From positions 1-48,350 of the forward strand of contig DAOQWA010000020.1 of assembly GCA_035341855.1 (NCBI GenBank): 48,350 nt of DNA. Reading direction: 5' to 3'. Positions 1 to 8,553 of the stretch are shown piece after piece. The translations under genes and the position numbers were made by a program. Under the pieces are notes generated by a model that worked only from the letters and a program-made list of their open reading frames with translations, made no database searches and was not told the DNA's origin. This DNA is from QQVM01 sp035341855. Its GTDB lineage: Bacteria; Bacteroidota; Bacteroidia; AKYH767-A; 2013-40CM-41-45. Numbering within the stretch: the stretch's first letter is position 1; each line of letters begins with the position of its first letter.

Positions 1-130
1 CCATTTCCACCAATTTAACCATCAAAAATGCTCCTTATACTATCATTTGTGCATATTTTGAGGCTAAACTGAAGAAATTAACCTTATCCTAAGGGGTTGA
101 TTCTGAGAGGACAAGGCAAGCCTTTATGCC

Positions 131-160
131 TTGAAATCCCATGCTTTTTTCGTACTTTTG
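131..160 (+). promoter_or_regulatory. Bacteroidetes-type promoter of ileS
   Basis: TTG at 131-133 and TACTTTTG at 153-160 are 19 bases apart and match the Bacteroidetes primary sigma consensus (TTTG/TTG near -33, TAnnTTTG near -7). Transcription would start around 165, upstream of ATG 186 but downstream of the alternative ATG at 141. Confidence 0.65.
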
Positions 161-185
161 CAGCCCATTAAGCGTTTTTTTCCCG

Positions 186-3100
186 ATGTCAAAAAATTAT
201 AAGGTTTACGACTCTCTGGATCTTTCGTCCGCTTCTAAAGAAATCCTAAAGAAGTGGGATGCCGAAAAGACCTTTGACCAAAGTGTGAATAGCCGGGCAG
301 GCAAACCGCCATTTACCTTTTACGAGGGGCCCCCGTCGGCGAACGGTTTGCCCGGGATTCACCATGTGATGGCGCGTTCCATCAAGGATATTTTTTGCCG
401 TTACAAAACTCTGAAGGGTTTTCAGGTAAAGAGAAAGGGTGGATGGGATACCCATGGCCTGCCTATCGAACTAAGCGTGGAGAAAAGTCTGGGCATCCGT
501 AAAGATGACATCGGAATAAAAATTTCTATTGAAGATTATAATGCGGCATGCCGCAAAGAGGTCATGAAGTACAAGGATGTATGGGATGATCTCACCAGAA
601 AGATGGGCTATTGGGTCGATCTTGAAAATCCTTACATCACTTTCACAAACGATTACATTGAAACTTGTTGGTCGCTCCTGAAAGAGTTTTATAAAAAAGG
701 ATTGCTTTACAAAGGTTTTACCATTCAGCCTTATTCACCTGCTGCCGGTACAGGTTTGAGTTCGCATGAACTTAATCAGCCGGGGACTTATAAGATGGTG
801 AAGGATACCACGGCTGTTGCAATGTTTCACATTCCTGCTGAAAATGCACCAGCCCTTGCTGATCTCGAAGGTGACCTGTTTTTCCTGGCATGGACAACAA
901 CGCCATGGACTTTGCCATCTAATACCGCATTGGCAGTAGGAGAGAAGATTTCCTATGTGGCAGTGAAGACATTCAACCAATATAATTTTGCTCCTCAAAC
1001 TGTCATCCTTGCAAAAGATCTGATAGGCAGATATTTTCCTGAGAAGAATGCAGAATTGAAATTGGAAGATTACAAGGCCGGTGACAAGGCAATTCCATTT
1101 CAAGTTGTAAAAGAATTCAAAGGAAAAGATCTTGCAGGAATACGCTACGAACAACTCTTTCCTTATGCACAGCCTGAAGATGGGGATGCTTTCAAAGTGT
1201 TGCTCGGAGATTTTGTTACCACAGAAGACGGAACAGGCATTGTGCATCTCGCACCAAGCTTCGGCGCAGATGACTTCCGCGTTGCCAAACAAAATGGCAT
1301 TGGTTCATTGACTCTGGTTGACAAGCAAGGAAGATTCGTTGATGCAGTCAGCGACTTCGCCGGTGAGTTTGTAAAAGAAGCATACCTCAACGATTCCGAA
1401 AAAGAAATTGAAATTAAGAAGCAGGGTGGAGATAAGTATTTGTCGGTTGATGAACGCCTCTCTATCAAAATGAAGAAAGAAGGTAAAGCTTTCAAAGTTG
1501 AGCGTTACGAACATACTTACCCACATTGCTGGAGAACTGACAAGCCTGTCTTGTATTATCCGCTGGATTCCTGGTTCATCCGTACAACTTCTGCCAAAGA
1601 GAGAATGGTTGAGCTGAATAAAACGATCAATTGGAAACCTGAGTCAACAGGTACCGGTCGTTTTGGAAACTGGCTCGAGAATCTTGTCGACTGGAACCTA
1701 TCCCGTTCGCGTTACTGGGGAATACCTCTTCCTATCTGGCGCACAGAAGATGGCACAGAAGAACTTTGCATTGGTTCAGTAAAAGAATTGTATGATGAAA
1801 TTGAGAAGGCAAGGAAGGCAGGCTTCATGTCAGCTAACCCTATCAATGCTGATAAATTATTAGATTTTGATTTGCACCGTCCTTATGTAGATGATATAGT
1901 TCTCGTTTCTCCTTCAGGAAAAAAGATGAAGCGGGAGTTGGATCTCATCGATGTATGGTTTGATTCCGGTGCGATGCCTTATGCTCAATGGCATTATCCT
2001 TTTGAGAATTTAGATGAATTTAAAAATGCTTACCCTGCAGACTTCATCGCAGAAGGTGTAGACCAGACACGCGGATGGTTTTTCACTTTACATGCTATTG
2101 CAGTGATGCTTTTTGATTCTGTTGCGTACAAGAATGTTGTGAGCAATGGTTTGGTGCTCGATAAGAATGGGAATAAAATGTCCAAACGACTAGGTAATGC
2201 TGCCGATCCGTTTGAGACCATAGAAAAATACGGTGCTGATGCCACCCGTTGGTATATGATCAGCAATGCACAGCCCTGGGATAACCTGAAGTTTAATCTT
2301 GATGGTATCACGGAAGTTCAACGTAAATTTTTCGGAACACTATATAATACATACTCCTTCTTCGCACTATATGCCAATATTGACGGATTCAATTTTTCCG
2401 AAAAAGAAATTCCCGCTGAAGAACGTTCTGAATTGGATAGGTGGATCTTATCCGAGTTAAATTCTTTGATCGCCTTGGTTGATGATTGCTATGCAGAATA
2501 CGAACCTACAAAAGCTTCGCGTGCTATAACGGATTTTGTTTCTGAGCACCTGAGCAACTGGTATGTGCGTCTTAGCCGGCGACGCTTCTGGAAGGGTGAA
2601 TACTCCAAGGACAAGATCGCTGCATATCAAACATTGTACACTTGTTTGGAAACCGTTGCCATCATTATGTCACCCGTAGCTCCTTTTTATGGCGATCAGT
2701 TGTTTTGTGATCTGAACACTGTGAGCAACAAACGAAAAGTGAGCTCGGTCCATCTGGCTGATTTTCCAATCGTAGACAATAAACTTATTGATAAATCTCT
2801 CGAGGAGCGCATGGAACTTGCGCAGAAAATTTCATCAATGGTATTATCACTTCGAAAGAAAGTAAACATAAGAGTTCGCCAGCCATTGAATAAAATACTC
2901 CTGCCCGTCATGGAGAAAGGCTTCCGGGAGAAAGTTGAATCGGTGCGCGATCTCATTCTTGCAGAGGTAAATGTCAAGGACATAGAATATATTACCGACA
3001 CTGCCGGGATCCTTGTCAAAAAGATCAAGCCGAACTTCAAGGTTTTGGGTAAGAAGGTGGGTGCAATGATGAAAGATACTTCGACTGCCATTCTTGGATT

Positions 3101-3563
3101 GGATCAGGAGCAAATCATCGAATTTGAACAGAAAGGGCAATTTACTCTTGAAGTAGCCGGTAAAGAGATCGTTTTAGCGATCGAAGATGTGGAGATCATT
3201 TCAGAAGATATTCCCGGCTGGCAGGTTACAAGTGAAGGTAAACTCACTGTCGCCCTGGATATCACATTAACTGAACAGTTAAAAGAAGAAGGTATTGCCC
3301 GTGAGTTCATCAACAGGATTCAAAATTTGAGAAAAGATAAAGGCTTCGAAGTCACCGACAGGATAGAGCTGAAAGTCCTGGAACATGCAGGAATTCAGGC
3401 TTCTTTGGTCAATAATAAAGAGTATATTTGCGCGGAAATTTTGGCCGCCTCCCTTGAAATAGTGGATCGGCTGGATACAGAAGAAGCTATAGAGGTAGCG
3501 GTAGACGAGGAAATCCAAACCAGCATTTCTATTAAAAAACATGTTGCTTCCTTGGTTAATTGA
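186..3563 (+). CDS. ileS: Isoleucyl-tRNA synthetase
   Basis: Charges tRNA-Ile with isoleucine in the cytoplasm; class I synthetase of about 1125 residues, normal for the family. The N-terminus carries the HIGH-type signature in the Bacteroidetes form (NGLPGIHHVMAR), a long CP1 editing domain follows (threonine-rich WTTTPWTLPSNTAL), and the KMSKS loop reads NKMSKRLGNAADP near residue 664. The anticodon-binding and C-terminal domains are complete. An in-frame ATG at 141 would add 15 hydrophobic residues, but a good promoter box (TACTTTTG, 153-160) lies downstream of it, so ATG 186 (MSKNYKVYDS) is preferred. Followed by the DksA-like gene after 42 bases and then lspA, an order I recall from other Bacteroidetes. 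Confidence 0.97.
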   Translation: MSKNYKVYDSLDLSSASKEILKKWDAEKTFDQSVNSRAGKPPFTFYEGPPSANGLPGIHHVMARSIKDIFCRYKTLKGFQVKRKGGWDTHGLPIELSVEKSLGIRKDDIGIKISIEDYNAACRKEVMKYKDVWDDLTRKMGYWVDLENPYITFTNDYIETCWSLLKEFYKKGLLYKGFTIQPYSPAAGTGLSSHELNQPGTYKMVKDTTAVAMFHIPAENAPALADLEGDLFFLAWTTTPWTLPSNTALAVGEKISYVAVKTFNQYNFAPQTVILAKDLIGRYFPEKNAELKLEDYKAGDKAIPFQVVKEFKGKDLAGIRYEQLFPYAQPEDGDAFKVLLGDFVTTEDGTGIVHLAPSFGADDFRVAKQNGIGSLTLVDKQGRFVDAVSDFAGEFVKEAYLNDSEKEIEIKKQGGDKYLSVDERLSIKMKKEGKAFKVERYEHTYPHCWRTDKPVLYYPLDSWFIRTTSAKERMVELNKTINWKPESTGTGRFGNWLENLVDWNLSRSRYWGIPLPIWRTEDGTEELCIGSVKELYDEIEKARKAGFMSANPINADKLLDFDLHRPYVDDIVLVSPSGKKMKRELDLIDVWFDSGAMPYAQWHYPFENLDEFKNAYPADFIAEGVDQTRGWFFTLHAIAVMLFDSVAYKNVVSNGLVLDKNGNKMSKRLGNAADPFETIEKYGADATRWYMISNAQPWDNLKFNLDGITEVQRKFFGTLYNTYSFFALYANIDGFNFSEKEIPAEERSELDRWILSELNSLIALVDDCYAEYEPTKASRAITDFVSEHLSNWYVRLSRRRFWKGEYSKDKIAAYQTLYTCLETVAIIMSPVAPFYGDQLFCDLNTVSNKRKVSSVHLADFPIVDNKLIDKSLEERMELAQKISSMVLSLRKKVNIRVRQPLNKILLPVMEKGFREKVESVRDLILAEVNVKDIEYITDTAGILVKKIKPNFKVLGKKVGAMMKDTSTAILGLDQEQIIEFEQKGQFTLEVAGKEIVLAIEDVEIISEDIPGWQVTSEGKLTVALDITLTEQLKEEGIAREFINRIQNLRKDKGFEVTDRIELKVLEHAGIQASLVNNKEYICAEILAASLEIVDRLDTEEAIEVAVDEEIQTSISIKKHVASLVN

Positions 3564-3605
3564 GAACCGGAAGAAAGAATATTATTTTTATTAATCTGAT
3601 TTCTA

Positions 3606-4475
3606 ATGAGTAAGAAAGTTAAAAAGAAGGCTAAGCCAACTCCTAAAGCAAAGGCAAAACCTAAAGCTAAGAAGGCAGCCAAGAAAGTTGCGAAGGCAAA
3701 ACCAAAGGCAAAGAAGGCAAAACCTGCTCCTAAGCCTGTGAAGAAGAAAACGGCTGCAAAAGCAAAGCCGGCAGCTAAAAAAGCCGTCAAGAAAGCTGTT
3801 GTTAAAAAAGCAAAGAAAGTTGCTGCTAAGAAGCCTGCGAAAGCTCCGGCTAAAAAAGCAGTAACCGAAACAGCAAAAAAGCCACTAACAAGCACTCAAA
3901 TAAAAGCGGCTTCGTCCGCCAAAGCTGCACAGCAAGCGTCGGCGGGGAAGCAAGCGTCGGCTTCAACCGCCAAAGCTGCGAAGCAGGCGTCGTCGGTGGC
4001 TAAACCTGCCAAACGCCAGGAGATCACCCGTCATAACATGCCTTTTCACAAACGTGATCAAATTCGTCAGATAGTTCCTCCTTCGAAAGTTGATCCGAAC
4101 AAGACACGTTATTCTGATGCTGAGTTGGATGAGTTCAAAAAACTTATACAGAAAAAATTGGCTGACGCACGTAAAGAACTTGCAACATTGCAGGCTCAGT
4201 TGACAGCAGCTAACGAACATGGTACTGACGATACAGCTAGCACATTCAAAATGCTGGAAGATGGTTCTGATTCTTTGGCAAAAGAAGAAGCAGGGCAATT
4301 AGCTGGCCGTCAGATGAAATTTATTGAGCAGTTAGAAAATGCAATGATCCGTATTGAAAACAAGACATACGGTGTTTGTCGTGTTACAGGTAAGCTTATC
4401 CCTAAGGAAAGATTGCGTGCAGTACCTCACACAACTCAAAGTATTGAAGCCAAATTGAATCAGTACCGAGAGTAA
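3606..4475 (+). CDS. Histone H1-like / DksA-TraR-like fusion protein
   Basis: A 289-residue protein in two parts. Residues 1 to about 90 are almost only Lys, Ala, Pro and Val in AKPKAKKA-type repeats, like the tails of histone H1 and bacterial H1-like nucleoid proteins. Residues about 165-289 resemble the DksA/TraR coiled coil plus C-terminal globular region (RYSDAELDEFKKLIQKKL; TYGVCRVTGKLIPKERLRAV). The four-Cys zinc finger is lost: only Cys258 remains. At the coiled-coil tip the DksA DxxDxA motif reads GTDDTA, so one Asp is missing. The family suggests RNA polymerase secondary-channel binding and the tail suggests DNA binding, but neither is shown here. Residues about 101-132 contain a duplicated Ala/Ser/Gln segment encoded by a GC-richer palindromic repeat. 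It sits between ileS and lspA. Confidence 0.85.
   Translation: MSKKVKKKAKPTPKAKAKPKAKKAAKKVAKAKPKAKKAKPAPKPVKKKTAAKAKPAAKKAVKKAVVKKAKKVAAKKPAKAPAKKAVTETAKKPLTSTQIKAASSAKAAQQASAGKQASASTAKAAKQASSVAKPAKRQEITRHNMPFHKRDQIRQIVPPSKVDPNKTRYSDAELDEFKKLIQKKLADARKELATLQAQLTAANEHGTDDTASTFKMLEDGSDSLAKEEAGQLAGRQMKFIEQLENAMIRIENKTYGVCRVTGKLIPKERLRAVPHTTQSIEAKLNQYRE
3907..3999 (+). repeat. Tandem imperfect palindromic repeat inside a coding region
   Basis: Two imperfect copies start at 3907 (CGGCTTCGTCCGCCAAAGC...) and 3958 (CGGCTTCAACCGCCAAAGC...), 51 bases apart, so the frame is kept (17 codons). In copy 1, GCTTCGTCCGCC at 3909-3920 faces GGCGGGGAAGC at 3941-3951, a near inverted repeat. The stretch is visibly richer in GC than the rest of the gene and encodes the linker between the H1-like tail and the DksA-like domain. 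Confidence 0.6.
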
Positions 4476-4494
4476 CAGGTTCAAAGAGATAATG

Positions 4495-4546
4495 GAAGCC
4501 GGGAAAATAATTTAGAAAGATAATCTTGTAAATTGTTCCCGGCTTC
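4495..4546 (+). terminator. Hairpin terminator candidate after the DksA-like gene
   Basis: GAAGCCGGGAA (4495-4505) pairs perfectly with TTCCCGGCTTC (4536-4546). Inner bases can extend the stem with one mismatch, and a small AAGAT/ATCTT hairpin caps it. It is followed by TGATTTAATTT, a weak T-rich run. It may end the ileS-dksA-like transcript or be an attenuating structure before lspA. Confidence 0.55.
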
Positions 4547-4656
4547 TGATTTAATTTAAGGCCAACAGAAAACAGGAGCAACATTGTTTCAGCAGGATAG
4601 AAAAATTAAAGCCGCATTAAGCTTTGTTTTAGCAACACCACTTTTGTAATAGAAAA

Positions 4657-5331
4657 ATGAACCCACTGCTTAAGCGTTCAGCACTCATCATCTTTATCGT
4701 TTTATTGATCGATCAGGTCTCCAAGATCTGGATCAAGACGCATATGTATATGGGTCAGGAATTCCGCATAACTGATTGGTTCATCATTCACTTCACCGAA
4801 AATAATGGGATGGCCTTCGGATTTGAATTGGGCGGAGAAAGTGGAAAGATGTTTCTCAGTATTTTCAGAATTCTTGCTTCATTGGCCATTGGTTGGTACC
4901 TCATTCATCTCACACGAAAAAAAGCACATCCGGGACTCATAACTTGTTTCTCATTTATTTTCGCCGGAGCCATAGGAAATATTATTGACAGTGTTTTTTA
5001 TGGTGCTATTTTCTCTGACAGCTATCATGGTATAGCCAGAATTTTTCCTGAAGAAGGAGGATATGCCGGTATTCTCCATGGTAAAGTGGTTGACATGTTA
5101 TATTTTCCATTGATCTCCGGGGTCTTCCCAAATTGGGTACCGGTTTGGGGAGGAGAAAGTTTTTTATTCTTCAGACCTGTGTTTAATATTGCCGACTCAT
5201 CAATAACTATTGGTGCAGTTCTGTTCTTGTTATTTCAAAGGAGATATACAAAGCACGATGAACTTAATACTGAAACAGGACAGGAGGAAGAAAAACCTGC
5301 TGTTGAAAAGCAGGATGAGGCCATTTTATAA
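4657..5331 (+). CDS. lspA: Lipoprotein signal peptidase (SPase II)
   Basis: Inner-membrane aspartyl protease that removes signal peptides from lipidated prolipoproteins. At 224 residues it is longer than the usual 160-170, as in Bacteroidetes forms, because of an insertion between the two catalytic motifs and a charged C-terminal tail. Visible motifs are DQVSK (from Asp19), ENNGMAFG (about residue 48), GNIIDS with catalytic Asp111, and FNIAD with catalytic Asp180. Several membrane segments are evident. The window encodes several likely lipoproteins that would be its substrates. A one-mismatch promoter box (CACTTTTG, 4639-4646) lies just before the start, and the sulfatase-family gene follows after 12 bases. 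Confidence 0.95.
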   Translation: MNPLLKRSALIIFIVLLIDQVSKIWIKTHMYMGQEFRITDWFIIHFTENNGMAFGFELGGESGKMFLSIFRILASLAIGWYLIHLTRKKAHPGLITCFSFIFAGAIGNIIDSVFYGAIFSDSYHGIARIFPEEGGYAGILHGKVVDMLYFPLISGVFPNWVPVWGGESFLFFRPVFNIADSSITIGAVLFLLFQRRYTKHDELNTETGQEEEKPAVEKQDEAIL

Positions 5332-5343
5332 GTATTATATTGA

Positions 5344-7230
5344 ATGATGAATAAATTTGTCCATATCCGTGCCTTGCTACAACGGATGGGAATTGTCTTT
5401 TTATTTTATTCGATCTTAAGGATAGCATTTTATTTTTTTAACAGAGAATTATATCAAGGGGCTGATTTTTCTGAATTACTTAGCTCTTTCATATATGGAT
5501 GGCGTTATGATCTTTCAGCCATTGTTTATTGTAATATTCTTATCATCCTTCTTCATATTATACCTCATCCTTTTCGTAATAGATCCGGATATCAAAGGAC
5601 TATTAAATATCTTTTTTTATTGATTAATGGAATTGCTATAGCTCTGGCTACATCAGATCTGATCTATTTTCAGTTCAATAAAAAACGCATCAGTGTCGAT
5701 TTGTTGAGTATGATGAGTACGCTAGGTTCGCAGGGATTTCAATTTTTGCAGCATTATTGGTACATGTTTGTAGCCTTCGCTTTTTTAATGTGGATCTTTT
5801 TGAAACTCTATTCTAAGACTAGAGTTGAGGTAGAAAAATATGTAAAGCCTCGTCTTATACCTGAGCTGATTCTGTTTTTTGTAATAGCAGGAATTTCCTT
5901 TTTGGCCGCGCGCGGAGGGACACAAATGCGACCGATCACTCCTTCTCAGGCTGCAAAGGATGTCAATGCGCAGATGGCTTCGCTTGTCACAAATTCACCA
6001 TACACCTTTTTATATTCAGTTCAAAAGAGAAGATTGGTAGAATCTGAATACATGGATAATGAATTGGCTGAAAGTTTATCACAATTCAAATCTGAATTGC
6101 AGCATACCGATTCCTTTACCGGGAAGAATGTTGTTCTAATTATTCTTGAAAGTGTTTCAAGGGAATATGTAGGTGCCTTGAATGACTATCCGGGATATAC
6201 TCCTTTTTTAGATTCATTATCCAGGCATTGCCTTGTGTTCAACAATGCTTTTGCGTCTGCCGAAAGATCTAACAAAGCTTTACCCGCTATTCTCGCAGGA
6301 ATACCAAGTCTCATGGATGATCCATTGATGTATTCGGCTTATCAGGATAATTGCATGCAAGGTCTTGGCACTTATCTCAAAACTCAGGGTTATCATACTT
6401 CATTCTTTCATGGCGGTTTGAATGGAGAATTCAATATTGATGCTTTGGCTCCTGCAGCAGGATTCAATATGTATTTCGGAAAAAATGAATTTAATGATGA
6501 TACATATTTTGATGGACACTGGGGAATTTATGATGAAGAGTTCATGCAATTCTTTTCAGAGAAGTTGAAGACCTTCCCGGAACCATTCTGTTCTGCTTTG
6601 TTTAGCGTCTCTTCTCATGATCCATTTCCGATTCCCGAAAAATATAAAAACAAGTTTCCTAAGGGTGATCAGGTCATTGCAGAATCTATCGGATATACTG
6701 ATTACTCTCTAAAAAAATTTTTTGAATCAGCAGAAAAGGAGGACTGGTACAGGAATACCTTGTTCGTGATCACTGCTGATCATACATTTCAATATGGTAA
6801 ACGACTTGCGCCTCGTTATGAAAACAGAGCGGGTTATTTTTCTGTACCCTTATTCTTTTTTAGTCCGGGCGACAGCCTCATAGGGCGCACTGAGCAAGTC
6901 ATACAACATACAGATATTATTCCGTCTGTACTCGACTACCTTGGGTATGATGGTACCGTCTTGTCTTTCGGGTCCTCTGTATTTAGTGACACTCTGGAAC
7001 GAACTGCAATTCAATATCTGGATAATATTTACCAAATTGAGAATGATCAGTTTTGTTTACTTCATGATGGTGCGAAAGCTATAGGTCTGTATCGTTATCT
7101 GGAAGATTATTATTTTGAAAAAAATCTTCTTGAACAGGAAAGCGCGATAGCAGAGAAGCTGACGCAAAAATTGGAAGCATCATTGCAAACCTATAAGCAT
7201 GTGCTCATAGGAAATAAACTCTGCCAATAA
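5344..7230 (+). CDS. LtaS-type membrane sulfatase/phosphoglycerol transferase family protein
   Basis: 628 residues. About five N-terminal membrane segments (roughly 14-32, 55-75, 87-108, 138-155, 172-190) precede an extracytoplasmic alkaline-phosphatase/sulfatase fold from about residue 262. Motifs visible are VVLIILESVSREY (metal-binding Glu269), AERSNKALPAI (Ser309 aligns with the nucleophilic Thr of LtaS), FSVSSHDPF and LFVITADHTFQ. Relatives transfer phosphoglycerol or phosphoethanolamine-type groups to glycans or lipids. In a Gram-negative bacterium the acceptor is unlikely to be lipoteichoic acid and cannot be read from sequence. It starts 12 bases after lspA, so the two are probably co-transcribed. 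Its end is only 8 bases from that of the convergent desaturase. Confidence 0.85.
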   Translation: MMNKFVHIRALLQRMGIVFLFYSILRIAFYFFNRELYQGADFSELLSSFIYGWRYDLSAIVYCNILIILLHIIPHPFRNRSGYQRTIKYLFLLINGIAIALATSDLIYFQFNKKRISVDLLSMMSTLGSQGFQFLQHYWYMFVAFAFLMWIFLKLYSKTRVEVEKYVKPRLIPELILFFVIAGISFLAARGGTQMRPITPSQAAKDVNAQMASLVTNSPYTFLYSVQKRRLVESEYMDNELAESLSQFKSELQHTDSFTGKNVVLIILESVSREYVGALNDYPGYTPFLDSLSRHCLVFNNAFASAERSNKALPAILAGIPSLMDDPLMYSAYQDNCMQGLGTYLKTQGYHTSFFHGGLNGEFNIDALAPAAGFNMYFGKNEFNDDTYFDGHWGIYDEEFMQFFSEKLKTFPEPFCSALFSVSSHDPFPIPEKYKNKFPKGDQVIAESIGYTDYSLKKFFESAEKEDWYRNTLFVITADHTFQYGKRLAPRYENRAGYFSVPLFFFSPGDSLIGRTEQVIQHTDIIPSVLDYLGYDGTVLSFGSSVFSDTLERTAIQYLDNIYQIENDQFCLLHDGAKAIGLYRYLEDYYFEKNLLEQESAIAEKLTQKLEASLQTYKHVLIGNKLCQ

Positions 7231-7238
7231 ATTTGAAA

Positions 7239-8333
7239 TTAAGTAGGGGAATACTCAGGCAATATTTCGTGCTGACCGAGTGTCTTCATGAACCGAAAAT
7301 GTGAAGCTACTGCCGATGACATTGTCGGGTAATTCACATAACGGATATTGTATTCTTTGCATGTCTCTTCTACCAGCTTGCTCAAAGCAGGATAATGCAC
7401 ATGACTCACCTTTGGGAACAAATGATGTTCGATTTGAAAGTTGAGACCTCCAACAACCCAGGAAACGATCTTATTGTTTGTCGCAAAATTTGCTGTTGTC
7501 TCTACCTGATGCCGTGCCCATTCCTGATCGATCTTCAACACATCATGATTACCATCAACAAAATGTGTGTCTTCAACAACATGTGCCAATTGGAATACAA
7601 CTGCCAGTGTCAGACCCATGATCGCATGCATAGTCATAAATCCGGCTAACCATGGAAGAAATCCTACGAAGTATATTGGAATTGCCATGTAAAATACGGC
7701 ATATAAAAATTTACTTACCCAAAATACAATATGCTCCTTGGTATCGATTTTACTAATTGGAGTACGATAAACTTTTTTACCGAAGTACTTTACAAAATCC
7801 ATCAAGAAAACCCACAGGAAAGAAGATAATGCATACACTAACACCGAGTAGTAATGCTGGTATTTGTGCAATTTCATTTTCTTTTGTGTTTCACATTGAC
7901 GTATTACCGGAAGCTTCGCGATATCATCATCAACACCATCAACATTGGTATATGTGTGATGAATAATATTATGTTTTACCTTCCACAAAAATGCATTTCC
8001 TCCAAGGCAATTCAGCGAAAGCCCTAATATATTGTTCAACCATTTCTTGTTCGAGTAACTTCCATGACAGGCATCGTGCATTACATTGAAGCCTATACTT
8101 GCCATTGTAAAACCTAAAATGCCGCAAAGTAATAGGGCAATTATGGCCGGCATCGGGATGAAAATAACCGATACATATAGGAGAATGGCTGCCGGAATCA
8201 AGGTTAATGTCTTGATATATAGGCGAATATCTCCGTTAATACTAATATTATTGGTGCTGAAGTAATCATCAACCTTAACCTTGACGGCATTGTAAAATGC
8301 GCTGTTTTGGTTATTGAATGTGACTTTTGCCAT
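7239..8333 (-). CDS. Membrane fatty-acid desaturase (front-end type)
   Basis: 364-residue di-iron membrane desaturase. The three histidine boxes are HDACH (86-90), HNIIHH (121-126) and QIEHH (300-304). Gln in place of the first His of the third box is the mark of front-end/linoleoyl-CoA-type desaturases. Hydrophobic pairs flank the boxes. It introduces a double bond into membrane fatty acyl chains; positional specificity cannot be told. There is no fused cytochrome b5 domain, so an external electron donor is needed. A TACATTG box on the same strand (8360-8354) lies 20 bases before the start. Adjustment of membrane fluidity is the usual role. Confidence 0.9.
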   Translation of the reverse strand: MAKVTFNNQNSAFYNAVKVKVDDYFSTNNISINGDIRLYIKTLTLIPAAILLYVSVIFIPMPAIIALLLCGILGFTMASIGFNVMHDACHGSYSNKKWLNNILGLSLNCLGGNAFLWKVKHNIIHHTYTNVDGVDDDIAKLPVIRQCETQKKMKLHKYQHYYSVLVYALSSFLWVFLMDFVKYFGKKVYRTPISKIDTKEHIVFWVSKFLYAVFYMAIPIYFVGFLPWLAGFMTMHAIMGLTLAVVFQLAHVVEDTHFVDGNHDVLKIDQEWARHQVETTANFATNNKIVSWVVGGLNFQIEHHLFPKVSHVHYPALSKLVEETCKEYNIRYVNYPTMSSAVASHFRFMKTLGQHEILPEYSPT

Positions 8334-8353
8334 CTATAGGTTTTTAGGTGCTG

Positions 8354-8360
8354 CAATGTA
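8354..8360 (-). promoter_or_regulatory. Promoter -7 box of the desaturase gene
   Basis: Reads TACATTG (then CAGC) on the minus strand, the TAnnTTG variant that recurs in this window at 10335, 24330 and 30472. No clear -33 TTG was found. Confidence 0.4.
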
Positions 8361-8553
8361 AGCAATATTAATTAGGGCTAATCTGTATTACGAATACATA
8401 TAAAATTGTTCTATTTTAGGCTCAAATATGCAGTATCACAGATCTGGTTTTTTATAACAAGATTTAGTTGCCTATTGTACACGATTAATCATACTCTGAA
8501 CTATTAAAAAGGTTCTGAATTTTAAAACTCAGAGTTTAACCGGAGAAAAAATT

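Noticed and set aside
735..1292. Minus-strand open frame of 185 codons within ileS
   Set aside because: Fully contained in a strongly supported synthetase gene; shadow frame.
3395..3895. Minus-strand open frame of 166 codons opposite the Lys/Ala-rich tail
   Set aside because: Low-complexity Ala/Phe/Leu product created by the antisense of Lys/Ala codons; overlaps two confident genes.
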